From Sporothrix humicola (Eukaryota; Ascomycota; Sordariomycetes; Ophiostomatales; Ophiostomataceae), in the NCBI GenBank assembly GCA_021396245.1, contig WNYE01000001.1, positions 558,001 to 622,000 on the forward strand: DNA of 64,000 bases, written 5' to 3'. Shown piece after piece: positions 52,689-62,068 of the stretch; the first letter of the stretch is position 1, and each line of letters opens with the position of its first letter. The notes beneath the pieces are model-generated. The model worked only from the letters and a program-made list of their open reading frames with translations, did no database searches and was not told where the DNA came from. Position numbers and translations under genes: made by a program.

Positions 52689-53083
52689 ATGCAGTTCAAC
52701 ATCCTTGCTCTAGCCGCCATCTTTGCCACGGCTATGGCTGCTGATGTCTGCCCAGCCGGCACTGAGCCCATGTGCTGTCCATTCGATGCGGGCGGCACCC
52801 TGACCGCCGGCTGTTCCTCCTGTAGGCTCTACGATCTTCTTTTTCTACTACTTTACTGCTTTTCGACTAACAAGCAAACAGTGCCTTACCCGCCTACGGC
52901 AATCGGGGACCTTTATTTTTATTGCGCAGGCAAATCACAAGCCTCGCAGTGCTGCGAAGAGAATTCTGTACGTTTTACCACGCCGAAAAACCTGTTCCGT
53001 TGTCTTTCTGGTATTGCCCATTGTTTTCCTGGTCTTCTTTTACTAACAACGATGGCTTTGATTGCACACCTGCCCTCCCCTAA
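52689..53083 (+). CDS. Class II hydrophobin 5, last intron without a usable acceptor (possibly a pseudogene)
   Basis: Exon 1 is 52689-52821 and exon 2 is 52882-52967 (86 nt, the same size as in copies 1 and 4). Signal peptide MQFNILALAAIFATAMA, followed by seven clear class II cysteines. Exon 2 ends at a good donor GTACGT, and a TACTAAC branch sequence follows at 53041. A short terminal coding piece containing a Cys codon (53063-53065) and a stop (53081-53083) lies right after it. No AG dinucleotide is available between branch site and that Cys, and the first AG beyond (about 53106) gives no eighth Cys. So the gene is either damaged at its final 3' splice site, uses a non-canonical acceptor, or makes a seven-cysteine variant. 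The end coordinate given is the stop of the expected terminal exon. Confidence 0.65.
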
Positions 53084-53278
53084 TGATAAATCCACCGCGA
53101 CTAGCAATTGGATTCTGGGCCTGGGCTTTGACGGCCAGACAATTCAGCAATTGATACTGTACGATTTTTAGTCGTAATTTCAAAATGCAACTTTTGTTTT
53201 TTTTATTGCTCGCACTTGTTTATTCTGCGGGGACCCTGCATTTGTTTTGATTTTCTGTAAGACGTAAAACGACCGGCT

Positions 53279-53305
53279 ATTGTGAGAAGCGCCGCAATTT
53301 CTTGA
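53279..53305. repeat. Palindromic element, copy 3 (orphan)
   Basis: ATTGTGAGAAGCGCCG then CAATTTCTTGAC, a slightly degraded copy 196 bases downstream of the hydrophobin 5 stop and about 500 bases upstream of the gelsolin gene. No hydrophobin follows it, suggesting the remnant of a lost sixth unit. Confidence 0.6.
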
Positions 53306-53784
53306 CTTGAGTTAAGTTGGAGCTCCAATATGCTTGTTGAAATCAGAGAGCTCCCCGGGCGTAAGACATGCAGCGCCCATCTGTACAGATTTGGGTGTCT
53401 TGTCATGTATGTCCCGTCTGTGTTCACCTGTGAGGTCCATCGCGACTTCCTCATTCGTCCTTGTAAGTGAGTGGGTCCTCCTATGACGTAGCTGCCCTGA
53501 ACAGAATGCATTGAGACCAAAGAGACCCAGTAAAAAGGGGAAAGTGGGGCTGCGCCACAACAGCTGAACACGCCCAGCGCTCTTTCCCCGTTTCAAACTC
53601 CCCCAAAACCCCTCCTTCCTTCGACTGTCCGTCTGTTTTGCCACCATCAGGACCCCTTACTTTAGTTCAGGAACCAGGAACGACATCTCAAGATCCGAGT
53701 TGCATCTTTAACACAACATCGTGCACCAAGACCACCAATCCACGACCCAAATCCATCCGAAACCATCCTTCCCTTCTCCTCAAA

Positions 53785-55062
53785 ATGGCCCCCCACAATG
53801 GCCTCACGCACCTGAAAGAGTACGACATCAAGGACAGCAACGTCGAGCTGATTGGCACCGAAATCGACCACCGCGTCAAGTACCAGTCGGCGGCCACGGA
53901 GCCCGCGTGGAACAATGGCGTCATCGGCGTGCAGCCCGGCTTGTTTGTGTGGCGCATCGAGGACTTCCAGGTCGTGCCGGTCCCCCAGCGCGATGTCGGC
54001 GTCTTTTACGATGGCGACAGCTACATTGTCCTCCACTCGTACCAGGTCGGCCAGAACGAGCGGGCCACGCTCGGCCACGAAATCTTCTTCTGGCTCGGCA
54101 AGCACACCTCGCAGGACGAGGCGGGCACGGCGGCGTACAAGACGGTCGAGCTCGACGAGTTTCTAAAGGGCGCGGCGACGCAGCACCGCGAAGTGCAGAC
54201 GAGCCCGTCGTCGGCGTTTTTGGCGCTGTTCCCGCACCGCCTGACGATCCGCCGGGGCGGCGTGGCCACGGGATTCACGCACGTCGAGACCAAGGAGGCG
54301 CCGCAGCCCGCGCGCCAGACCACGCTCATCCGCATCTTTAAGCAGCCCGGCGTCCGCGGCGACAACGGCATTGTCGTGCACGAAGTACCCGCTGTGCCGA
54401 GCAGTCTGGACGACGACGACGTCTTTATCCTGGACGCTGCCGGTGCCGACGCCCTGTATGTGTGGCAGGGCCGCAACTGCAGCCCCATGGAAAAGGCCAA
54501 GGCGGCGGACGTCGCGCAGGACTTGGTGACGCCGGCACACACGAATGGTGTTCAGGTTCTAGCACAGGACGAGGGCCGCGCCAATATCGTGCCGCGCCTG
54601 TTGGCAGAGGCGGCCAAGTCGCAGGGCCAGGGCCAGGGTGGCGGTATCGAGTCACAGGCTGCCTCCTCCCACTCCAACAGCTCGAGCCGACCCATTGCCT
54701 CCTCGCGCGACGTCGATTTCCGGCCGCGCCAGTCGCGCTCACAAAAGCTGTGGCGCCTCAGCGATGCATCAGGCCGGCTATCCTTTGATCTGGTCAAAGA
54801 GAGTGGCCGCGGCGTCTCGCTCAACGACTTTGACGGCCGGGACGTGTTTTTGTGGGACGACGCCGGCCGCGAAGTCTGGGTCTGGGAGGGCCGTGGTGCC
54901 AGTGCCAATGAGCGTGGCCAGTGGCTGCGTGTGGCCCAAGCATACGTGCGCCGGTTGGCAGAGTCGGGTGAGAGCGACGACGGCTACGTGATGCCCGTCG
55001 CCAAGGTGCGTGAGGGCTACGAGTCGCCAGCCTTTTTGCAGTCGCTGCAGGCGGCGGCATAA
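53785..55062 (+). CDS. Gelsolin/fragmin-like actin-binding protein
   Basis: A 425-residue protein from the ATG at 53785 (MAPHNGLTHLKEYD); the frame extends upstream without an ATG. Three gelsolin-type repeats are recognisable. The first, at about 50-150, has GLFVWRIEDFQVVPVPQ, GVFYDGDSYIVLHSY and HEIFFWLGKHTSQDE. The second, at about 175-290, has DDVFILDAAGADALYVWQGR. The third, at about 325-420, has RDVFLWDDAGREVWVWEG. A Gly/Gln/Ser-rich linker lies between repeats 2 and 3. This three-repeat size matches severin/fragmin-class proteins, which sever or cap actin filaments in a calcium-dependent way in the cytosol. There is no signal peptide. Single exon. It marks the right border of the hydrophobin array and appears to be an ordinary housekeeping-type gene. 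Confidence 0.92.
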   Translation: MAPHNGLTHLKEYDIKDSNVELIGTEIDHRVKYQSAATEPAWNNGVIGVQPGLFVWRIEDFQVVPVPQRDVGVFYDGDSYIVLHSYQVGQNERATLGHEIFFWLGKHTSQDEAGTAAYKTVELDEFLKGAATQHREVQTSPSSAFLALFPHRLTIRRGGVATGFTHVETKEAPQPARQTTLIRIFKQPGVRGDNGIVVHEVPAVPSSLDDDDVFILDAAGADALYVWQGRNCSPMEKAKAADVAQDLVTPAHTNGVQVLAQDEGRANIVPRLLAEAAKSQGQGQGGGIESQAASSHSNSSSRPIASSRDVDFRPRQSRSQKLWRLSDASGRLSFDLVKESGRGVSLNDFDGRDVFLWDDAGREVWVWEGRGASANERGQWLRVAQAYVRRLAESGESDDGYVMPVAKVREGYESPAFLQSLQAAA

Positions 55063-55277
55063 GACGATGTTACGAGATATTATTTGGCTCACACTGAACG
55101 GTATTCATGGAAGGTTTATTTTTGGTTGAAAAAAAAGGTCAAATTTTAATAGGGGTGCAAACAACAAACGCCAACCATGCTCACATGCTATATATACTAT
55201 GATTTTACAAACACCATTTCACTTATTCTGCCAGATGACCAGCATCTGGACTACGTCTACGACGTATATTTCTACAC

Positions 55278-55553
55278 TCACATGTTGCAGCAATCGCAGT
55301 CTTCGTCGTGGTATTTGTAGACGACCACCTCTCCGGGCTGGAACTCGATCAGATCCGACGCGCGGGTGTAGAGACCCACAAAGACAATCACCAGAAACAC
55401 CAGGAACATGGGCGGGTTCATCATCAGGATGATGACCGTGCAGAGGCCAAGGAGCGTCATCGACAGGCAGATGAAGAGCAGCACCCACAGCCACCAGAAA
55501 ATGAGGTAGACTGTGAGGGTGCACATAATGAGCGAGGCGACGAACTGGAACAT
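55278..55553 (-). CDS. Small two-helix membrane protein, unknown
   Basis: A 91-residue frame, ATG at 55553 (MFQFVASLIMCTLTVYL). Two or possibly three strongly hydrophobic stretches span about residues 2-60, separated by an NPP turn. A polar C-terminal tail ends in HDEDCDCCNM, a Cys/Asp cluster that could bind metal or be lipidated. The coding strand is GC-rich, and the 5' flank is CT-rich on that strand, which supports a real gene. No family was recognised and no function is proposed. Confidence 0.65.
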   Translation of the reverse strand: MFQFVASLIMCTLTVYLIFWWLWVLLFICLSMTLLGLCTVIILMMNPPMFLVFLVIVFVGLYTRASDLIEFQPGEVVVYKYHDEDCDCCNM

Positions 55554-56329
55554 TATGGCGGCCGTGTGGGTGTTTTTGGGTGTAGAAAGGGATAAAGGGA
55601 TAGGTGGTTTGTTGTCGTAGTTTTGTAAAGCTTTTTGTCGTTTTTGTTTCTTGAAGATCTGGTGGCAATGCGTACAAAGCTGCGAGAGGCAATATTTAGC
55701 AGTGCTGTCAGAGATTCAAAGAACGGTGGTTGTTTGTGACGAAAAGGATTTAAGACTCGAAATATTTTGGGACGATCCTGTTTATTTATACGTTCATGAA
55801 TCAATCCTCTGCCGTGTTCCTGTTCAGTGAACAAAGACAGTAAACAATGAGATGTGTTGCGGGCACAAAATTGGTCGCAATTTTGTTCAGCGATCTGACG
55901 CCTTTGTTCACTTTTATAAATTTGTTCACATCTAAAAAAAATGAACAGTGTTTCCGTGATAAACAAAGACGTCACGTATAACACTGGAAATCTGTGGCAA
56001 TCTTCCAAATCAGGAAGAAAGAGTCCTGCGATCCTTTTTTGAGAAATCTTTGACTTTCTTCTAATGTTTTGTATCCAAGCGGCAATGTCAATGATATCAA
56101 AATAGCTTCAACGACTAACGGGTGCCGTCGTCTCCTGTGAATTCCTTTCTATTCCTGTCCATGTGATCCTAGCGTGATCGGGAGTTTTATAAAATACAAG
56201 CTCTGTCCAATGTATGGGCTCGATCAACATTAGAAAACCCAATCTACAACCATCGAAACTCACAGAAGAATCAGAGTAGGTTACATTTACGCAACATACA
56301 CCACTTACAAACAACCCGCAGAAATCAAA
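55554..56329. other. Intergenic region, compositional boundary
   Basis: About 780 bases. From here rightwards the DNA, including coding sequence, becomes visibly richer in A/T. TATAAAA at 56188-56194 lies 142 bases before the next ATG. Confidence 0.5.
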
Positions 56330-58213
56330 ATGGCCCACGAACAGAGACAGCCACATCGTTCCGAGTCATCCACTCCTAGCGTACGTACAGAGGGAACCCG
56401 CTCTGCAAAGTCCGAGTCTGGTGAGAAACAACAGCCCGGCATATTGCTACAGATTATCTCGGGTCGCAGGGGCGGAACACCTAATCTAATACCGCTTCCC
56501 TCCAAGCCCGGCACCACGACAATCAAATTGAAGCCCAAAAAGTCAAGATCGAAGTCAAAGTCAAAGTCGGGGTCAAAATCTAGTCAAAAGTCTGGGAGCA
56601 GCAGATCGAGAGGGGACACAAATGAACATTCACTGAATGACTCGTATGCCGTTGGGGACGGCAACGAAGACGACGGTAACGAGGGAAATTATCATGAGAA
56701 GGTCAGAGACACAGAAAGTTGCCATGGAGAAGATGGCGACAAAGGTATTTACACAGCTTCCCCTTCACAAGCCTCGTTTCCAAAGTCAACGCATAATAAC
56801 AAGTGCAAGGCAGTGCATCAAACAAAATTCCCACCGATAAACGTCTCACTGGCCCACAAGGGTGAAGGAAATGATAGAGAAAGTGACCAGGAGGAGGAAG
56901 AAGAGGCGAGTGGGGAAATGGAGAAAGAGGAGTTAAAGAAAGAGAAATGTGATAAGAAACCTAAGAAAGGAGGAGATGACGAAAAGGAGCGGGTAGTAAA
57001 GGTGGAGGATGAAGAGGAAGAGGAACAAGCCGAGCAGGGTGGGGATGTGGAAGACGACGAAATAAAAGAGAATAAAAAGGGAGAGAATGTAACGGGGAGA
57101 GAAATTGAGGACCAAAAAGAAGAGGTGGGAAAGAATGAGGAACGGAAAGAGATTGAAGAAATACAAGAGAAAGACATAAAGGTCAACAATGCGGAAGTTG
57201 AAGAGAAATGGGAGAAGGAAGTGGAAGAGAAGAAGGAAGAGCGAGATAAGAAGAAAGAATCTGGCGGTGATTCTGAAAAACAGCAGCAACAACAACAACA
57301 ACAAGAAGAAGAAGAGGGCCAACAAGAGAACAGACAGCCAGAATCACAGCAAAAGCAATGTGCCCAGCATGGCGACAGCAATGGCAGACAATTCAAAAAA
57401 TTCGATAATGACGGCACCCAAGAGAGCAGAAACGAGCGAAGCAATGACGTCCAAAAAAGGGACGAGGACGGTAGCCATAAAGGTGACAACCAGGATAAAG
57501 AAATCATCTTCGGTCATTGTCACAGCAATGCACGAGAAGATGAACAAGATATACTCGGCCCGCGCCAAAAAGCATCAGAAGAGCTGGTCCGGTTTTTCAA
57601 CTCAAGCTCAAGCTCAAGCCGGAACCAAGACCAAAGCAAAAGCGCCAGCCCAGACTCGAGCGGTTTCCAACAGCTTATACTTTTCGACAAAAACAAATTA
57701 AAAAATGAGACAGTCAAACCTTCCCCAGAGAGTTCACGCGACCGCATCAACGGCGCCAATATGTCTACCAAAGATAATAGTTACTTGGACATTTGGAAAA
57801 TGGCCTATCAGTCTAGGTATCCAAGTGTGCTCACATTAAAGGGCACAGATTACGATAGATACAATGTTATCTGCAACGCCAGAGATCAAAGAAACGGCGG
57901 ACAACACAATCAGGACGGCAACTGTGGCTCAAGTATATACCAGCTTTCTAACTGGGTTACATACCTCGCACCAGCAATGCCCCCGATAAAACGCCTGTGC
58001 AGCAAAGAAGACCAGAAAGCGGCACTTCGGCCGCAACCTGACCTCTTTATTGACATTTTGGGCGGAAGGTTCGAGATCACACCTTGCTTGTCAACAGGAG
58101 ATCTCCAAACAGTTCTGTCGGAATTCAAATTACCAGAGACAATACTTAAGGATGATAGAGGGGGTCTGTACAGGTGTAGACCCATGGACGGGCTGCCACA
58201 GTCAGCGTGGTAG
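56330..58213 (+). CDS. Lys/Glu-rich disordered protein, unknown
   Basis: A 627-residue single-exon frame, MAHEQRQPHRSESSTPS at the start, with a TATAAAA box 142 bases upstream. Residues 60-95 are a KSKSKSGSKSS basic-serine run. About 175-345 is almost entirely Glu, Lys, Asp and Gln (charged, probably helical/coiled-coil), including a polyglutamine of about eight residues encoded by CAG/CAA near 57281-57302. The C-terminal 150 residues look folded: YLDIWKMAYQSRYPSVLTL, YNVICNARDQRNGGQ and DLFIDILGGRFEITP. This end has normal hydrophobic content and two tryptophans. No known domain was recognised. Codon use is less GC-biased than in the catabolic genes. It belongs with the other disordered proteins to its right. 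Confidence 0.8.
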   Translation: MAHEQRQPHRSESSTPSVRTEGTRSAKSESGEKQQPGILLQIISGRRGGTPNLIPLPSKPGTTTIKLKPKKSRSKSKSKSGSKSSQKSGSSRSRGDTNEHSLNDSYAVGDGNEDDGNEGNYHEKVRDTESCHGEDGDKGIYTASPSQASFPKSTHNNKCKAVHQTKFPPINVSLAHKGEGNDRESDQEEEEEASGEMEKEELKKEKCDKKPKKGGDDEKERVVKVEDEEEEEQAEQGGDVEDDEIKENKKGENVTGREIEDQKEEVGKNEERKEIEEIQEKDIKVNNAEVEEKWEKEVEEKKEERDKKKESGGDSEKQQQQQQQQEEEEGQQENRQPESQQKQCAQHGDSNGRQFKKFDNDGTQESRNERSNDVQKRDEDGSHKGDNQDKEIIFGHCHSNAREDEQDILGPRQKASEELVRFFNSSSSSSRNQDQSKSASPDSSGFQQLILFDKNKLKNETVKPSPESSRDRINGANMSTKDNSYLDIWKMAYQSRYPSVLTLKGTDYDRYNVICNARDQRNGGQHNQDGNCGSSIYQLSNWVTYLAPAMPPIKRLCSKEDQKAALRPQPDLFIDILGGRFEITPCLSTGDLQTVLSEFKLPETILKDDRGGLYRCRPMDGLPQSAW

Positions 58214-59310
58214 ATGTCCCGAGCAAGGAGCCCCTAGCCAAAGTAAACAATGAACACAGCGCTGTCCAAAAGTCATTGGCTTCATTGCATCGGTCTTTTT
58301 TTATTTTTTTATGAACGTGGGAAAGAATACAATGGTTGGCTTTTATGGCTTATTTTTTTTTTTCTTGTGTGTCTTTGCAAGAAACATTTTGAATATTCTG
58401 GATGAGTGTGAATGATTCATGGGCGCTTAGATATGCACTACTTTACTAGTTAGTGGAAGAAGTATGTTCTTGTTAGGATCTTTATTAGAACTCTTTCTTT
58501 TATCCATCATGTAATGTACTATGTGTTTGTATTGCTGATTATTTTTGGCCATCAATATAAAGATATTTCTCAAAAACTATGTCTCGAAGTAGGCTTCTAA
58601 CTTTTCTTTGATACTGGATATTATGTCTAACGAAGGGAAACGTATTTTCTACTTTCGCCCACCACTCAAGTCTGGCCATTCACGTCGACGCCCACGCACT
58701 TCTTACTGTAAATGTATATTCAAGTATATTTAAAAGTCATATCAAAATCTTTTGTTGGATATTTTAACCACTTCGTTCCTTTGAGTGTAACTCACATATT
58801 CTACCGGCTTACAATACTGGCTTCACTGGTGCTTCAACTCAGACTCGGCCATTCTTCGCTTCAGACTCCTCACTCCGCGGCTCATATTCCTCCCGTACAT
58901 AAAAACAAAGGCCTTTGTAGGTTGTGGCAAACCACTGCCTTTATTCTATCCAGCACCTTCATATAGGTAAGGACTTCGAGCTTTGTTAGCTCCTTTAGCT
59001 TGCAACGCTCCAAAATAGGAAAAAAAGATCCTTATATTCCTCTTTTGTCGTACATCTTTGACATATTAACGTTTGTTCCAAGCTTTGGATGGCAACCGTC
59101 TCAAAATAGCCCCAAAGACCTGTGATAAATTCTAGGTAAAGCGTGAGCTGTTCCTTCATATATCTACGAAGTATTTAAATGAGGGTCAAATCTGCATCCA
59201 GAGCATAGGATGCAGCAGTCTATCCCAACCAGAGCATACCAGAAACCACACGACACCACAAAACCGCCAAAGCCCATAAACACCACAGAGTACCAACAAA
59301 TCAAGCCATT
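58214..59310. other. AT-rich spacer
   Basis: About 1.1 kb of AT-rich DNA, no gene seen. TATTTAAA at 59172-59179 lies about 130 bases before the next ATG. Confidence 0.5.
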
Positions 59311-61131
59311 ATGTCTCGTAATACAGAGAGAACGGCTAAAAGCGCACGCCACGATCATGACTCAGACGACGCATTCACCAAGTCTTTCGATCGCTTGAAC
59401 ATTGACAGCAGCAAAGTCAGGCCTTTCAGGAGGAGCGAGGAACGACGCAGCTCCAAGAGCTCTTACTATCATGAGAGTAATCCTGAAAGCGAACCAACAA
59501 TGCCCCGGAGGCGCTATACTCCTCCTCCTCCTACTCATCCTCCTCACGTGCCTGACTGTCCTGTGACCCACGATCATACTATGGAACCATCGTCATCGGC
59601 AGCCGCTCCGCAAAGGAAATCCAGCGGGCACAGAGGCAAGGGGAAACCCAGAGAGGCACCGCAGCCAGGGCCATCAGAATACCGATCCAAAGGTAGAGAG
59701 AAAGAGAGAGGCAGCAGCAATAGATATCGTTCGCCTCCTCCCGCTCCTCCTTCTCCTCCTCCTGAACGAAACAGATCCAGCAGGGGAAAGGACGCTAGGA
59801 GAATGTCCAGTTCCACGCCTACACCTGACGGGCGCGGGTCGACCAGCGGCAGGTCATCAAAAGAAGAGTATCAGTCTCGGGAAAAGCCATATGTCTACGA
59901 CCATGAGGGTGATACTGGTCGAGGCGGAAACGATACCTCTGTTTTACCTCCTCTCCGAAGTCCAAGTATCCGCTCACCCCTGCAAAGAACTTCATCGAGT
60001 AGCAGCAAGGGCAAGGAAACACTCCCTCCAAACGAAAGACGGCGGCGAGATTTGCCTCCAGTTGCATCTGAGGCTGAATACACCGACGAAAGTGATGGCC
60101 GTGAAGACGACAGGAGTGAAGACGGAAATAGTGTACAGAGTAGTAGTGCCTACTATTATGAGTATAAAGAGTACAGTTCCGGTCAAGAAACTCCAGTACC
60201 ACCGGGTCAAAAGCAAAAGACACGAGAAAGGCCTGTTTCGAGTCCATCTTCAAGCCGAGATTCAAGCCCAGCCCCTCGCAAAGAACGAAGCTCTACTCCG
60301 CACCCCAAGAACTCCAAGCAACTTGTTGTTAGAGACAAACCCAAAGACGACATAAACCCCAAGGACAAAAACGACAGAAACAGAGACGGCAGAGACGGCA
60401 GAGACGGCAGAGACGACAGAGACAGAAGAAGCAGGGGGGAAAGACATGGCGGGCCCGCGAGCCGTCCAGAACCGGCTTATGATAGCGACCAAACAGAAGA
60501 AATTGGAAGAGGAAACAGACCTGGAGGCTTTTCCAGCCGGCCACACGACCGAACCAGAGAATGGGTTGAAACAGGGCCGGGAGAGGGAACCAGAGCAAAA
60601 ACATGGTCTCCTGATAGTCCAAGATATAGCGGACCGGCGCCCAGCCCACACCATTCAGCATCTCGGTCTCGTCGCACACGGCCAGATTACATTAAGAAGA
60701 AAGCGAGGCCTATCTACGAAGAAATGGACGATTCTGCAATCAACAAAGCCGAAAAATTGCCTATGTTCCTAGACTATGACAATAGATACAAACGATACTT
60801 GGTCTTGTACGACGATAACGGGAGAGACCTGGATCTAACAAAGCCTGCCAAGTGGGTGAGATATCTTCGTCCAGATGATAGCAATTACCATTCCAAGGAA
60901 AACTATGATGGTTTTGGCAGGTTAGTTATTAAACCAAACACTTTTGTGCGTGGTCGGAATCCAGAGAAAACGATATACGATATTTGGACATTAAGAGATC
61001 TGGACGGTCGGATATATCAGGTACAGAGATACTACCGCACGGTGTCTCCGCTGGATCGTCCTAAACTAGGGGAGAACGAAACAATATTGCTCGATACGAA
61101 TAGGTTAGAGCATTTGTGTAAGCGTGTCTAA
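59311..61131 (+). CDS. Large disordered Arg/Ser/Pro-rich protein with conserved-looking C-terminal domain, unknown
   Basis: A 606-residue single-exon frame starting MSRNTERTAKSARHDHDSDD. Residues 20-45 hold a short motif FDRLNIDSSKVRPF. Residues 50-460 are a long disordered tract with RS and PPP blocks and a 9-bp tandem repeat giving RDG units (60383-60420). The last 130 residues are folded-looking: KLPMFLDYDNRYKRYLVLYDD, then W, DLTKPAKWVRYLRPDDSNYH and TIYDIWTLRDLDGRIYQVQRYY. This tail is aromatic-rich, ends in LEHLCKRV and is probably the functional domain. It was not recognised. The lower GC content and disordered head resemble the adjacent genes, suggesting a local family of fast-evolving proteins. 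Confidence 0.8.
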   Translation: MSRNTERTAKSARHDHDSDDAFTKSFDRLNIDSSKVRPFRRSEERRSSKSSYYHESNPESEPTMPRRRYTPPPPTHPPHVPDCPVTHDHTMEPSSSAAAPQRKSSGHRGKGKPREAPQPGPSEYRSKGREKERGSSNRYRSPPPAPPSPPPERNRSSRGKDARRMSSSTPTPDGRGSTSGRSSKEEYQSREKPYVYDHEGDTGRGGNDTSVLPPLRSPSIRSPLQRTSSSSSKGKETLPPNERRRRDLPPVASEAEYTDESDGREDDRSEDGNSVQSSSAYYYEYKEYSSGQETPVPPGQKQKTRERPVSSPSSSRDSSPAPRKERSSTPHPKNSKQLVVRDKPKDDINPKDKNDRNRDGRDGRDGRDDRDRRSRGERHGGPASRPEPAYDSDQTEEIGRGNRPGGFSSRPHDRTREWVETGPGEGTRAKTWSPDSPRYSGPAPSPHHSASRSRRTRPDYIKKKARPIYEEMDDSAINKAEKLPMFLDYDNRYKRYLVLYDDNGRDLDLTKPAKWVRYLRPDDSNYHSKENYDGFGRLVIKPNTFVRGRNPEKTIYDIWTLRDLDGRIYQVQRYYRTVSPLDRPKLGENETILLDTNRLEHLCKRV

Positions 61132-62068
61132 AATCACCATTTTGACACTTGCTCAAAGTAAGAATTGCGGGCACCACTTGGTTCAAATGGGGGGAACGGT
61201 TGAGTGTGTGTCGCACCAGGGGTGGATTTGAGATGCACGTCTTGTAAAAGGGTAAAGAATAGCAGCACTTAGAGGAAAAGGCAGCCTTGATAGAGTCTTA
61301 ATTATTTTCATATCTGTCATGATTGCCCTTTTACATCTAAAGCAATAGACACTTTCTTCAGTAAAACCATCCGCATAAATGTCTAAAATTACGTGCATTC
61401 TACCTCCTCTGTGAAACAAAAAAAAACCGTTTGCTTGTTTACGGTGAACTTGTAGGGCCTATTTTTCTATAGTCCGGAAATGGTATGGAGAAGTAGGACA
61501 CTGTCATTACAGTCACTCCTTACGATTCAATAAGTTGTCACTCGCTGGCTCCTCAGATCACAGGTAGCTCTTTCAAGCCGATGCCGCATACTTCCCTTGC
61601 CACCTAACAAAGCTTTTTATGATGTTCTCCCCATGAACACAATACACACTCTCCCTGTTACCTTCTAACAATGTTTCAAATCACGAGGGTATTCTTCTTT
61701 GTAGCTATGTTTAGATCAGATAATAAGCATACCGAAATGCAGAGTTTGAAAGGGCCACTGCCATTGAAGTACAAATTCCATCTATGGGTCCTCAAATATA
61801 CCTGTTTAAGGTAAAGGCCCTTTCAGATCATTAAGTTCTTTATGTCTGAGTAACATCATTTTACCTTCTATGACGGACTTAATTACTTTTACGAAGCGTA
61901 TTTAGAACAGTACAGTAGTATATAAGATACCTCAAGTCATCAGTCATCCGTGCCAACACGATCACTGCCAATACACACCGGTCAAACACATCCACACATA
62001 CACACATCCACGCGAAAAAAGACAGCACCCAATATTTCTATCGACTTACTCAACCAATATATCGCAAC
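61132..62068. other. AT-rich spacer with TATA box
   Basis: No gene seen. TATATAAG at 61919-61926 lies 150 bases before the ATG at 62069. Confidence 0.5.

Noticed and set aside
56818..57507. Minus-strand Ser/Phe-rich frame
   Set aside because: Antisense of the Glu/Lys-rich tract; low-complexity shadow.
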